Positions 7,451-15,549 of a stretch of DNA of 32,182 nucleotides are shown piece by piece. Both the position numbers and the translations under genes were made by a program. Numbering within the stretch: position 1 is the stretch's first letter; each line of letters starts with the position of its first letter. The stretch spans positions 1 through 32,182 of the forward strand of contig NZ_PHOA01000016.1 in the NCBI RefSeq assembly GCF_003687455.1, given 5' to 3'. The DNA comes from Kocuria tytonicola. Its GTDB lineage: Bacteria > Actinomycetota > Actinomycetes > Actinomycetales > Micrococcaceae. The notes below the pieces were generated by a model. The model searched no databases and was not told the DNA's origin. It saw nothing but the letters and a program-made list of their open reading frames with translations.

Positions 7451-7498
7451 CGACGCCGCCGCGGTGCCTTCCGGGGAGAAGGCGCCGCGGCGGCGTCG
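7451..7498 (-). terminator. 21-bp-stem hairpin terminator downstream of acs
   Basis: Arms 7451-7471 and 7478-7498 are complementary over 21 bp with one G-U-type mismatch and a six-base loop. It lies between the acs stop and the aroQ start, both on the minus strand, so it probably ends the acs transcript before aroQ. The outer arms carry the CGACGCCGCCGC core shared with other hairpins here. Confidence 0.75.
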
Positions 7499-7575
7499 TG
7501 GTCCGAGCCGGGCCGAGCCGTGCGGGGCAGCGGCAGGCGGCTGCGCGCCCGCACTGACGGCGGTGTGCGGACGGG

Positions 7576-9528
7576 CTACTTGGTACCGAGCGAGTCCACG
7601 ATCTGCTGCATGACCGTCTGGTCCGCGAGGGTGGAGACGTCTCCCACGGGGCGGTCCTCCGCGACGTCCTTGAGCAGGCGGCGCATGATCTTCCCGGAGC
7701 GCGTCTTGGGCAGCTCGGGGACGATCAGCACCTTCTTGGGCTTGGCGATCGGGGAGATCTCCCGGCCCACGTGCGCGCGGATCTCCTCGGCGAGCTCGGT
7801 GGCGTCCCGGCCCTCGGCGGTGGCCTGGTCCGAGAGGATCACGAACGCGAAGACGGCCTGGCCCGTGGTCTCGTCCTTGGCGCCCACCACGGCGGCCTCC
7901 GCCACGGAGGGGTGGGAGACCAGGGCGGACTCGATCTCCGGGGTGGAGAGGCGGTGACCGGAGACGTTCATGACGTCGTCCACGCGGCCCAGGATCCAGA
8001 CGTCGCCGTCCTTGTCCCGCTTGGCGCCGTCACCGGCGAAGTACTTGTCCCCGAACTGGCCCCAGTAGGTGTTCACGAAGCGCTCGTCGTCGCCCCAGAT
8101 GGTGCGCAGCATGGACGGCCACGGCTTGCGGACCACGAGGAAGCCGTCCGTCTCGTTGGGGAGGGAGTTCCCGGCGTCGTCCACCACGTCCACGGCGATG
8201 CCCGGCAGCGGGACCTGCGCGGAACCCGGCTTGGCGGTGGTGACCCCGGGCAGCGGGGAGATCATCATGGCGCCGGTCTCGGTCTGCCACCAGGTGTCCA
8301 CGATGGGGCAGCGCCCGCCGCCGATCACGCGGTGGAACCAGGTCCAGGCCTCCGGGTTGATGGCCTCGCCCACGGTGCCCAGCAGGCGCAGGGAGCTGAG
8401 GTCCCACTCGCCCGGGATCTCCTCGCCCCACTTCATCATGGTGCGGATGGCAGTGGGGGACGTGTAGAGGATGCTCACACCGTACTTCTGCACGATCTCC
8501 CAGAACCGGCCGCGGTGCGGGGAGTCCGGGGTGCCCTCGTAGATCACCTGGGTGGCGCCGTTCACGAGCGGTGCGTAGGTGATGTAGGTGTGGCCCGTGA
8601 CCCACCCGACGTCCGCGGTGCACCAGTAGACGTCCGTCTCCGGCTTGAGGTCGAACACGTTCTTGTGCGTGAACGCGGCCTGGGTGAGGTAGCCGCCGGT
8701 GGTGTGCAGGATGCCCTTGGGCTTTCCTGTGGTGCCGGAGGTGTAGAGGATGAACAGCGGGTCCTCGGCGTTCTGCTCCGCGGGGGTGTGCTCGGTGGAG
8801 GCGTTCTCCACGGCCTCGTGCCACCACACGTCCCGGCCGTCCTGGAAGGCGACGTCCTCGCCGTTGCGCTGGACCACGACCACGTGCTGGACGGACTCGC
8901 CGCCCTTCTCCAGTGCGGCGTCCACCGCGGGCTTCAGCGTGGTGGGCTTGCCGCGGCGGTAGGAGCCGTCCGCGGTGACCACGAGCTTCGCCTCGCCGTC
9001 CTCGATGCGCGAGCGCAGGGCGTCCGCGGAGAAGCCGCCGAAGACCACCGAGTGGATCGCCCCGATGCGCGCGCACGCGAGCATGGTGATCACGGCCTCC
9101 GCGATCATGGGCAGGTACACGGCCACGCGGTCGCCCTTGGTGACGCCCAGCGACTCGAACGCGTTGGCGGCCTTGGAGACCTCGTCCTTGAGCTGCGCGT
9201 ACGTGTAGACGGCGCTGTCCCCGGGCTCGCCCTCGAAGTACAGGGCCACGCGGTCACCGTTGCCGGCCGCCACGTGGCGGTCCACGGCGTTGTACGCGGC
9301 GTTCAGGGTGCCGTCCTGGAACCACTTGGCGAACGGCGGGTTGGACCAGTCCAGCACCTCGGTGAAGGGCGTGGACCACGTGAGCAGGTCGCGGGCCTGG
9401 CTCGCCCAGACCTCCTCCCCCTTTTCCTCCGCCTGCCGGTAGAGGTCCGCGGTGGCGTTGGCCTGCGCCGCGAACTCCTCGCTGGGGGCGAAGGTCTGGG
9501 GCTGGGCTGCTGCGGGATCCGGGGTCAT
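7576..9528 (-). CDS. acs: Acetyl-CoA synthetase (AMP-forming)
   Basis: A 650-residue cytosolic enzyme that activates acetate to acetyl-CoA via acetyl-AMP. Core motifs in order: the P-loop [11 protein letters not shown] (262-272), the W-W-Q-T-E-T-G segment (413-419) with the acyl-pocket Trp, the hinge [13 protein letters not shown] (514-526) and the C-terminal P-K-T-R-S-G-K with Lys613, the adenylation Lys that Pat-type acetyltransferases modify. Length matches bacterial Acs. GGAG precedes the ATG by 5-6 nt. A GTG-N8-CAC site 44 bp upstream suggests control by the nearby Crp, as known for acs in corynebacteria and mycobacteria. A strong hairpin follows the stop, so it is probably monocistronic. 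Confidence 0.97.
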   Translation of the reverse strand: MTPDPAAAQPQTFAPSEEFAAQANATADLYRQAEEKGEEVWASQARDLLTWSTPFTEVLDWSNPPFAKWFQDGTLNAAYNAVDRHVAAGNGDRVALYFEGEPGDSAVYTYAQLKDEVSKAANAFESLGVTKGDRVAVYLPMIAEAVITMLACARIGAIHSVVFGGFSADALRSRIEDGEAKLVVTADGSYRRGKPTTLKPAVDAALEKGGESVQHVVVVQRNGEDVAFQDGRDVWWHEAVENASTEHTPAEQNAEDPLFILYTSGTTGKPKGILHTTGGYLTQAAFTHKNVFDLKPETDVYWCTADVGWVTGHTYITYAPLVNGATQVIYEGTPDSPHRGRFWEIVQKYGVSILYTSPTAIRTMMKWGEEIPGEWDLSSLRLLGTVGEAINPEAWTWFHRVIGGGRCPIVDTWWQTETGAMMISPLPGVTTAKPGSAQVPLPGIAVDVVDDAGNSLPNETDGFLVVRKPWPSMLRTIWGDDERFVNTYWGQFGDKYFAGDGAKRDKDGDVWILGRVDDVMNVSGHRLSTPEIESALVSHPSVAEAAVVGAKDETTGQAVFAFVILSDQATAEGRDATELAEEIRAHVGREISPIAKPKKVLIVPELPKTRSGKIMRRLLKDVAEDRPVGDVSTLADQTVMQQIVDSLGTK

Positions 9529-9571
9529 GGTGCTCCTTCGCTGGGGCCGGTGCGCGCCGCTCGCACGGGCG

Positions 9572-9587
9572 CGTGGTGCAGTTCACA
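9572..9587. promoter_or_regulatory. Putative Crp/GlxR operator upstream of acs
   Basis: CGTGGTGCAGTTCACA fits GTG-N8-CAC, the core of the Crp/GlxR consensus, with a perfect TCACA half. It ends about 44 bp from the acs start codon. No promoter hexamers could be fixed around it. Confidence 0.4.
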
Positions 9588-9674
9588 TTCTCCGGTTCAG
9601 CCTAGTGGAACGGCGTGGGAGCGCTCCATCGTGCGCGGGTGCATGTCGGCCCGGTTCCGCGGTGCCCGGCGGGT

Positions 9675-9703
9675 TTGACCCCCGTCACGGCGCACAGCAT
9701 GAT
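9675..9703 (+). promoter_or_regulatory. Putative promoter of nth (leaderless)
   Basis: TTGACC (9675-9680), a 17-bp spacer and CATGAT (9698-9703) resemble a housekeeping promoter. Transcription would start at about 9710-9711, on the chosen start codon. The -10 lacks the usual first T. Confidence 0.35.
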
Positions 9704-9710
9704 CGAGGGC

Positions 9711-10574
9711 ATGGAGACCCCCGCCGCCGCTGCCCACGTGCGATTCGTCCCGGCGCGGCAGGCGGAGCAGGCGGCCGCGCGGCGTCGTCGTGCCGGGGCG
9801 GAGACGGCCCTGGGGCGTACGCGACGTGCGCGGCGGATCCAGCGCATCCTCGCTCAGACGTACCCCTACGCCGTGGCGGAGCTGGACTTCGACGACGCCT
9901 GGCAGCTGCTCGTCGCCACCGTCCTGTCCGCGCAGACCACGGACGTCCGCGTCAACGCCGTGACCCCCGGGCTCTTCGCCGCGTACCCCGGCCCGCGCGA
10001 GCTCGCCGAGGCTCCCGCCGAGGACGTCCAGGAGATGGTGCGCTCCCTGGGGTTCTACCGCTCCAAGGCGCGCTCCATCCAGGCCCTGGCCACGCGCGTG
10101 GTGGACGAGTACGACGGCGCCGTGCCCGGCTCGCTCGCGGAGCTCGCGACCCTGCCCGGGGTGGGGCGCAAGACGGCGAACGTGGTGCTCGGCAACGCGT
10201 TCGGGGTGCCCGGGATCACCGTGGACACGCACTTCGGCAGGCTCGCCCGGCGGCTCGGGTGGACCGCGCAGGAGGACCCGGTGAAGGTGGAGGCGGACGT
10301 GGCCGCGCTGTTCCCGCCCGCTCTGTGGACCGAGCTGTCCCACGAGCTGATCTACCACGGGCGCCGGATCTGCCACGCCCGCAAACCCGCGTGCGGGGTG
10401 TGCCCCGTGGCGGACCTGTGCCCCTCCTACGGAGCGGGCCCCACGGACCCGGAGGCCGCGCGGGCCCTGCTGGGCTACGAACTGAAACCCGGCCGCGAGG
10501 AGCTGCTCGCCGGCTTCCTGGCGGGACGCACCCGGCGGCAGCTGCGCGCCGAGGGACACGCGCTCAGCGCGTGA
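9711..10574 (+). CDS. nth: Endonuclease III (DNA glycosylase/AP lyase)
   Basis: Base-excision repair enzyme, 287 residues from ATG 9711, removing oxidised pyrimidines and nicking at abasic sites. The helix-hairpin-helix L-P-G-V-G-R-K-T-A-N holds catalytic Lys154; catalytic Asp172 is in T-V-D-T-H-F-G-R-L. The [4Fe-4S] loop C221-x6-C228-x2-C231-x5-C237 is intact. The first 40 residues are Arg/Ala-rich and probably disordered, and about 45 residues follow the cluster, so it is longer than E. coli Nth. ATG 9699 and GTG 9615 are in frame; 9711 is favoured by a promoter placing the transcript start there. GAGGG is only one base away and unlikely to act as a ribosome site. A Nudix gene follows after 11 nt. 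Confidence 0.93.
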   Translation: METPAAAAHVRFVPARQAEQAAARRRRAGAETALGRTRRARRIQRILAQTYPYAVAELDFDDAWQLLVATVLSAQTTDVRVNAVTPGLFAAYPGPRELAEAPAEDVQEMVRSLGFYRSKARSIQALATRVVDEYDGAVPGSLAELATLPGVGRKTANVVLGNAFGVPGITVDTHFGRLARRLGWTAQEDPVKVEADVAALFPPALWTELSHELIYHGRRICHARKPACGVCPVADLCPSYGAGPTDPEAARALLGYELKPGREELLAGFLAGRTRRQLRAEGHALSA

Positions 10575-10585
10575 GAGGACGGACG

Positions 10586-11368
10586 ATGACCATTTCCCAG
10601 CCCCACCCGGGCGGCCCGCGCGAGCAGCTCGTGGAGCTCGCCCGCCACGGTGACTCCGTGCTGATGCAGGACCGCGAGCCCTGGCGGATCGGGCAGCTGG
10701 ACGAGAACTTCCGGCACTCCGCCGTGCTCATCCTCTTCGGCGCGCTGGACCGCGTGCCCTCCGCGTACGCCGAGCACGCTGAGGGTCCCGGGCGGGACCT
10801 GGACGTGCTGCTGGTGCAGCGCGCCTCCACCTTGCGGGCGCACCCCGGGCAGGTGGCGTTTCCGGGCGGGCGCCTCGACCCGCCGGACGGCGAGCCCGGC
10901 ACCACCCTGGAGACCCCCGGCGGGACCGTGAGCGCCCCGCACGTGCGCGCCGCACTGCGCGAGGCCCGCGAGGAGACCGGCGTGGACCCGGACGGCGTTG
11001 AGGTGCTCGGTGCACTGCACGAGGTGCCGCTGCCCGTGAGCAACCACCTGGTGACCCCCGTGATCGGGTGGTGGCGCAGCCAGTCGCCCGTGGACGTGGT
11101 GGACCACGCCGAGTCCTCCCTGGTGTTCCGCGTGCCGGTGCTGGACCTCATCAACCCCGCCCACCGCTACTACGCCACCGTGACCCGGGGGAACCAGACC
11201 TACAAGTCCCCCGCGTTCGACGTGCGGGTGGCCGGGGTGCCCGAGACCGTGACCGTGTGGGGGTTCACGGGGGTGGTGCTGGACCGCGTGCTTGAGTGGC
11301 TCGGGTGGTCCGTGGAGTGGGACCGCTCGGTGAAGCGGCCGGCGCCGGGGATGGGAGGCACGGCGTAG
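10586..11368 (+). CDS. CoA pyrophosphatase-type Nudix hydrolase (NudL-like)
   Basis: A 260-residue Nudix hydrolase. The segment L-L-V-Q-R-A-S-T-L-R-A-H-P-G-Q-V-A-F-P-G (75-94) is the UPF0035 signature of the CoA pyrophosphatase group, which cleaves CoA or its thioesters to phosphopantetheine and 3',5'-ADP. The Nudix box G94-G-R-L-D ... R125-E-A-R-E-E-T-G is intact, with an extended Gly/Pro/Thr-rich insert between its halves. GAGAGGACGG precedes the ATG. It follows nth by 11 nt, an arrangement known near Rv3674c-Rv3672c in mycobacteria, where a thioredoxin-like gene intervenes; none is present here. It is convergent with the polymerase gene, with 53 nt between them. Confidence 0.88.
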   Translation: MTISQPHPGGPREQLVELARHGDSVLMQDREPWRIGQLDENFRHSAVLILFGALDRVPSAYAEHAEGPGRDLDVLLVQRASTLRAHPGQVAFPGGRLDPPDGEPGTTLETPGGTVSAPHVRAALREAREETGVDPDGVEVLGALHEVPLPVSNHLVTPVIGWWRSQSPVDVVDHAESSLVFRVPVLDLINPAHRYYATVTRGNQTYKSPAFDVRVAGVPETVTVWGFTGVVLDRVLEWLGWSVEWDRSVKRPAPGMGGTA

Positions 11369-11421
11369 GGGCTCGGGTTCAGCAGGGGAGGTGCGGCACC
11401 ACGTGCGCCGTGGCGTCCCGC

Positions 11422-13188
11422 TCACTTCGCGTCCGCGTAGGACGTGACCACGCTCGCGGCCACCGGGACCTCCACAGGCACCGCCCCGAACACCGTGTGC
11501 ACCGCCTGCTCCGCGGCATGCTCCACGATCTGCTGCACCCGCTCCGCGTGCTCCTGCGCGCAGTGCACCATGACCTCGTCGTGCAGGAAGAACACGAGTT
11601 CCGCGTCCATCCCGGCGGTGTGCAGGCCCTGGCGGATGTGTCCGAGCCACGCGAGCGCCCACTCCGCGGCGGAGCCCTGCACCACGAAGTTCCGGGAGAA
11701 CCGGCCATGGCTGCGGGACGCCTGCGCCGCGCGGCGCTCGCCGGCCTGCGTGTCCGTGGCGCGCTGCACCTCGAACCACTCCGGATCCGGCGCGGGGGAC
11801 CAGCGGCCCAGGTACGTGCACACTTGCTGGCCGAGCTCGCCCACCCGCGCGGCGTGCTCCACGTACCCCACGGCGCGCGGGAACATGCGGGTGAGCTGCG
11901 GCATGAACCGCCCGCCGGCTCCGGACGTGGCGCCGTACATGGCCCCGAGCAGCGCCAGCTTCGCGTGGGAGCGCTCCGTGAGCTCCGAGCCGCGGGCCTG
12001 ACCCTGCTGGGCAATGGACTCGTAAAGGTCGCGGCCGCGCGAGGCCTCGGCCAGGGCGTCGTCGCGCGCCAGGATGGCCAGCACCCGCGGTTCCAGCTGG
12101 GCGGCGTCCGCCACGACGAGCGCGTGGCCGGGGTCCGCGCGCACGGCGTCCCGGATGTACTTGGGGATCTGCAGGGCGCCCCCGCCGCGTGCCGCCCACC
12201 GGCCGGTGACGACGCCGCCCACCACGTACTCGGGGTGGAAGCGGCCGTCCTGCACCCATGTGTCCAGCCAGTGCCAGCCGGTGCTCGAGAACACGCGGGA
12301 GAGCTTCTTGTACTCCAGCACCGGAGCGACGGTGGCCACGCGCTGCTCCTGCGGCTGGCCGTTGACCAGGGTCCACTCCTGCAGCTTGAACGCGCGGGTG
12401 GTGTCCACGTCCACCCCAGCGTTGCGCAGGGCCTTGAGCAGCTCCACGGGCGAGTCCGGGTTCAACGTGGGCGCGGCCAGCGCCGCGCGGACCTGCTCCG
12501 CCAGCTCCTGCATGCGCTGCGGGCGCTCCTCGCCGGTCGGGCGGGGGCCGAGCATGTCCTCCAGGATCTGCTCGTGCACCGCGGGATCCCAGGGAATGCC
12601 ACGGTGGCGCATGCCCGCCGCTACGAGGGCTCCCTGGGACTCCAGGCTGAGCAGCCGTTCGAGACGTTGTGGGTTCCGGGAGGTGGCACACGCGCTGGTC
12701 TGGGCGGCGAGCTCGGCGATCAGCTCCGTGACGCCCGGGCCGCGTTCCTCCGCAACCGCGAACAAGGAGCCCTGGTTGCTCGCCGCGGCGAGGGGCCGGG
12801 GCCCGGGAACGTGCCGCGGGTCCGCTGGTTCGAGCACGGGGCGGTAGTCGAGCGGGCGGGGTTCCCCGGCGTCGTCGAGCGCGCCCGAGCCGGGTGCGGT
12901 GGAGGCGGTGGCCAGGATGGTCGCGCACAGCCCCAGGTCCCGGCAGCGCGTGACCCACACTCCTGCGGCGCACAGCAGTGCGGCGGGCACGGAGGTGTCC
13001 TGCCAGGTCCACACCGGAGGCTGCACCCCGGCGCGCGCGGCGGCCTCCTCCCGCTGGACGACGACGCCCGGCAGCTCCTCGTCCGAGACGGCCAGTTCCT
13101 GCCCCGCGCGCTCGCCGTTGGCGGAGACCACCTGCAGGACCCAGGTCCCGGGCTCGGCGGCGGCCACCACGATGTGCATGGGCTTCAT
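11422..13188 (-). CDS. Family A DNA polymerase (actinobacterial bifunctional 3'-5' exonuclease/polymerase type)
   Basis: A 588-residue protein with a pol I-like polymerase domain. Motif A is V-V-A-D-A-A-Q-L-E-P-R-V-L (D361), motif B R406-S-H-A-K410 ... Y418-G, motif C H536-D537-E538, so both catalytic aspartates are present. It lacks the 5'-nuclease domain of full PolA. The N-terminal about 300 residues fill the place of the 3'-5' exonuclease domain, but I see no D-x-E exonuclease motif, so proofreading is doubtful. Its cellular role is not established; repair or specialised synthesis is likely. The ATG at 13188 has no clear ribosome site, and the frame is open upstream, so an N-terminal extension into 13189-13367 is possible. 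It follows the HD gene on the same strand. Confidence 0.87.
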   Translation of the reverse strand: MKPMHIVVAAAEPGTWVLQVVSANGERAGQELAVSDEELPGVVVQREEAAARAGVQPPVWTWQDTSVPAALLCAAGVWVTRCRDLGLCATILATASTAPGSGALDDAGEPRPLDYRPVLEPADPRHVPGPRPLAAASNQGSLFAVAEERGPGVTELIAELAAQTSACATSRNPQRLERLLSLESQGALVAAGMRHRGIPWDPAVHEQILEDMLGPRPTGEERPQRMQELAEQVRAALAAPTLNPDSPVELLKALRNAGVDVDTTRAFKLQEWTLVNGQPQEQRVATVAPVLEYKKLSRVFSSTGWHWLDTWVQDGRFHPEYVVGGVVTGRWAARGGGALQIPKYIRDAVRADPGHALVVADAAQLEPRVLAILARDDALAEASRGRDLYESIAQQGQARGSELTERSHAKLALLGAMYGATSGAGGRFMPQLTRMFPRAVGYVEHAARVGELGQQVCTYLGRWSPAPDPEWFEVQRATDTQAGERRAAQASRSHGRFSRNFVVQGSAAEWALAWLGHIRQGLHTAGMDAELVFFLHDEVMVHCAQEHAERVQQIVEHAAEQAVHTVFGAVPVEVPVAASVVTSYADAK

Positions 13189-13367
13189 TATGGGGCGGGG
13201 TTCCGACAGCGGTGGTTCCCGTGGGCGCGACGAGGCCGTCCGCGTCGAACCGGAGGTGACACGGAACATGTGGTTCCCGGGGGCGCGCGACGAGACCTCC
13301 ACCACACCGTCCGGGGTGCGGATCAGCACGGCGGTTCCCGCCTGCGTGCCACGACGCACCGGCGGAC

Positions 13368-13814
13368 TCACCCGGCGGCGAGCACCTCGCGGGCGTGGGC
13401 GTACTTCTGCTCGAGCCGGGCGCGGGTCTCCGAGTCCAGGAGGGCCGTGCGGGCGGGATCGGTGTTGTCGTCCAGGTCCGCCTGCTTGACCACGCGCGCC
13501 AGGGGATCGGCGGCCACTCGGCGGTAGTAGTCGTCGTGCTCCTCGTCGGGGCGTCGGGTCATGGCGTCCACACCGGCGACGACGTCCGCCGGGAACTCCG
13601 CCCGGAGGTCGTCGAGGGTCACGGGGGTGTCCTCCACGACGTCGTGCAGCCACGCCACCACCTGGGCGGCCTCCAGCTGCTCCGCCGCGGCGTGGTGGCG
13701 CACCCGTTCCGCAACGCGGCGGGGGTGGTCGATGTAGTCGGCGCCGGTCTTGTCCGTCTGACCGTGGTGGGCGCGGGTGGCGATGTCCCGGGCGCGGTCC
13801 GTGAGCGTGCTCAT
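13368..13814 (-). CDS. Stand-alone HD-domain hydrolase (SpoT/Mesh1-like)
   Basis: A 148-residue single-domain protein resembling the hydrolase half of RelA/SpoT enzymes. H16-H17-G-Q-T-D-K-T-G-x-D-Y-I-x-H30-P opens the fold, W-L-H57-D58-V-V-E61-D62-T carries the HD metal pair and the E-D dyad needed for ppGpp hydrolysis in Rel proteins, and K-Q-A-D113-L-D-D-N supplies the distal Asp. There is no synthetase, TGS or ACT domain. It could be a small alarmone hydrolase, but other nucleotide phosphohydrolase roles are possible. GAGGAG lies 6-7 nt before the ATG. The polymerase gene lies downstream on the same strand, and a strong hairpin lies about 40 nt upstream of the start. Confidence 0.85.
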   Translation of the reverse strand: MSTLTDRARDIATRAHHGQTDKTGADYIDHPRRVAERVRHHAAAEQLEAAQVVAWLHDVVEDTPVTLDDLRAEFPADVVAGVDAMTRRPDEEHDDYYRRVAADPLARVVKQADLDDNTDPARTALLDSETRARLEQKYAHAREVLAAG

Positions 13815-13852
13815 GGGTTCTCCTCGACGGTGGCGGAGCGGCGATCCCGGAC

Positions 13853-13876
13853 GTGCGGACGGGGAACCGTCCGCGC
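13853..13876. repeat. 10-bp stem-loop with GGAA tetraloop in the HD/pth2 divergent region
   Basis: GCGGACGG and CCGTCCGC pair perfectly around a GGAA loop (GNRA type on the plus strand); two further pairs, one wobble, extend the stem. It lies about 40 nt upstream of the HD gene start. It does not follow any gene, so it is more likely a leader structure or operator than a terminator. I see nothing else definite in the 279-nt gap 13815-14093. Confidence 0.5.
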
Positions 13877-14093
13877 GGCTGGTCCGTGGCCGCCGGGCTC
13901 CGTGCGTACGTCCACTTCTACCGAGGGGCGGTGACACGCATAAGCGACCGGGACGGCGTCGGGGACGGCTGGGGGCAGTGCTCCGCGCGGCCGCCATCCG
14001 CCGCCCGCGCCGTCAGGTTGCGCGGGAACGCGGCCTGCGTTGCGCGGACAGGGGCGTGTGGGGCGTGCCGGGGAGAGTGGGAGACTCGGAGCC

Positions 14094-14768
14094 ATGACGA
14101 GCGAGGACAACACCGAGCAGGACGTTCCCTGGGCCATGCAGCTCGTGGTGCGCCGGGACCGTGAGCGCCCCGCGCGGGAGGTGGACGTGGCGGAGGTGGC
14201 GGCGAGCGCCGTCGTGCGGCTGCTGGACGATCCGCGCAGCGCCCCCGGGGGACCGTGGCACGAGGCGGTGCGCACGTGGCGGGACGCGCAGATCCGCAAG
14301 CTCGTGCGGCGGGCGGACGGGAAGCGCTGGGACGACGTGCAGGAGCTGCCCGGGGTGACGGTCAGCCGCGAGGGGCCGGAGGGCAGCGGAGTGGCGGCCG
14401 TGCGGGCGTTCGTGCCGGCGCCGGTGCGGCCGCTGCCCAAGGCCCTGCACAAGCTGCAGGTCTCCGGGACGCAGTTCCCCGCGGACGGCCGCTCGCGCAC
14501 GGAGGACGTGGTGGTGGCCGTGGAGGTGGCTCCGGGGCTGGGCATCTCCAGCGGGAAGCTCGCGGCGCAGTGCGGTCACGCGGCGCAGCTGGCGTGGGAG
14601 CAGATGCCCGACCACGTGCGCGAGCGCTGGCGCGCGGACGGGTTCCGGGTGCGGGTGGTGTTTCCCTCGGCGAGCGAGTGGGCGGGAGCGCAACGGCCGG
14701 TGACCGTGACCGACGCGGGGCTCACGGAGCTGGACGGCCCCACGGACACCACGCGGGCGTGGTGGTGA
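14094..14768 (+). CDS. Pth2-family peptidyl-tRNA hydrolase-like protein
   Basis: A 224-residue protein. The C-terminal part (138-224) matches Pth2: V-V-V-A-V-E-V-A-P, S-S-G-K155-L-A-A-Q-C-G-H-A (153-163), then V-T-V-T-D-A-G-L-T-E-L and G-P-T-D-T-T at the end. Pth2 enzymes release peptides from stalled peptidyl-tRNA. The N-terminal part (about 13-107) seems to repeat the fold in degenerate form: M-Q-L-V-V-R-R-D, an A-A-S-A-V-V helix, I-R-K-L-V and P-G-V-T-V. GGGAG lies about 9 nt before the ATG. The usual essential bacterial Pth1 is not in the window, so this may be an accessory enzyme. It is convergent with the membrane protein at 14801. Confidence 0.8.
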   Translation: MTSEDNTEQDVPWAMQLVVRRDRERPAREVDVAEVAASAVVRLLDDPRSAPGGPWHEAVRTWRDAQIRKLVRRADGKRWDDVQELPGVTVSREGPEGSGVAAVRAFVPAPVRPLPKALHKLQVSGTQFPADGRSRTEDVVVAVEVAPGLGISSGKLAAQCGHAAQLAWEQMPDHVRERWRADGFRVRVVFPSASEWAGAQRPVTVTDAGLTELDGPTDTTRAWW

Positions 14769-14800
14769 GGAGGGGCTTCGTGACCGTGCTGGGCGACCCC

Positions 14801-15382
14801 TCACGCGGTGGGTGACGGCCCGGCGGTGTGGGACGGGGCCTGTGGCCGGAGGGATTCTTCGTGCAGGTCGCGCAGGAACTGGCGGAGGATCCTTTCGCTG
14901 CGTCCCCAGTCCGAGACCACGAACGGGACCAGCGGCCGGCACGTGGCCTCCACCTCTGAACTCCCGTCCGAGGACGGTCGGATGGCGAAGCGCAACCGTT
15001 CGCCCCACGACCGGAACGAGGGCCCCGTTGCTGCCGCGCCACCTTGAACCGCGAGTGTCCGCAGCCCCAGCTCTTCATTTCCCTGGCACACCCGATCCAC
15101 CACTCCCGGCACGTCCTCGGCAGGGACATCCAGATGGGCCCGGCCCTGGCAGCGGGCGCCGTAGACCGTGAGTTCCCACCCCTCGTCCCGGCGGACGCCG
15201 GGGCGCCAGGCCACAACGCTGAAGATGGCCACGGACACGCCCGCCACCACGGCGGCGGCCACGATGAACGGGGCGAACTCGCCGCTTGCCCAACGGAAGA
15301 GGAGCACCACGAGCCCCACATAGACGAACCAGAGGGCGAGGGCGCCGACGAGTGACTTGCGGGTGACGGGCTTGATGTCCAT
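14801..15382 (-). CDS. Hypothetical membrane protein with two N-terminal TM segments
   Basis: A 193-residue protein not assigned to a family. Residues 10-31 and 36-59 are hydrophobic and form a probable helical hairpin; the rest (60-193) is a soluble, probably cytoplasmic domain with a mixed charged/hydrophobic pattern, including W-E-L-T-V-Y-G-A-R and a C-terminal R-I-L-R-Q-F-L-R-D-L-H helix. No catalytic motif is recognised. The ATG at 15382 is chosen because it places the first TM near the N-terminus; upstream codons are open but have unfavourable composition. The ribosome site is weak. It is divergent from the Tad locus across a 522-nt gap that contains a 20-bp palindrome 60 bp upstream of this start. 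Confidence 0.7.
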   Translation of the reverse strand: MDIKPVTRKSLVGALALWFVYVGLVVLLFRWASGEFAPFIVAAAVVAGVSVAIFSVVAWRPGVRRDEGWELTVYGARCQGRAHLDVPAEDVPGVVDRVCQGNEELGLRTLAVQGGAAATGPSFRSWGERLRFAIRPSSDGSSEVEATCRPLVPFVVSDWGRSERILRQFLRDLHEESLRPQAPSHTAGPSPTA

Positions 15383-15441
15383 CCACCCACGCTGGCAGGT
15401 GCACCCCGCGGGGACAATGGCCCTCCGGCCAGACCTGGGCA

Positions 15442-15461
15442 TCGTCACCGGATCGTGACGA
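15442..15461. promoter_or_regulatory. Operator-like interrupted palindrome
   Basis: TCGTCAC, six spacer bases and GTGACGA form perfect 7-bp arms. The orientation (GTCAC outward, GTGAC inward) is opposite to a Crp site. It is placed to regulate the membrane protein at 15382 and possibly the Tad genes. The regulator is unknown. Confidence 0.4.
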
Positions 15462-15549
15462 GCCCCAGCCACAACTGATGGGCACGCCCGGAGGGCAGGG
15501 GAACACCCCGGCTCCCGATCCCTGCACGGCGTCCACCCTGCACACCCTG

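Noticed and set aside
9452-11368. Fusion of nth and the CoA-type Nudix gene in one long plus-strand frame
   Set aside because: The Nudix gene has its own ATG and ribosome site at 10586, and nth is complete in a different frame; the long frame is an open-frame artefact.
14770-14802. GAGGGG/CCCCTC inverted repeat between the Pth2-like and membrane protein genes
   Set aside because: Only six pairs around a long loop; too weak to call a terminator.
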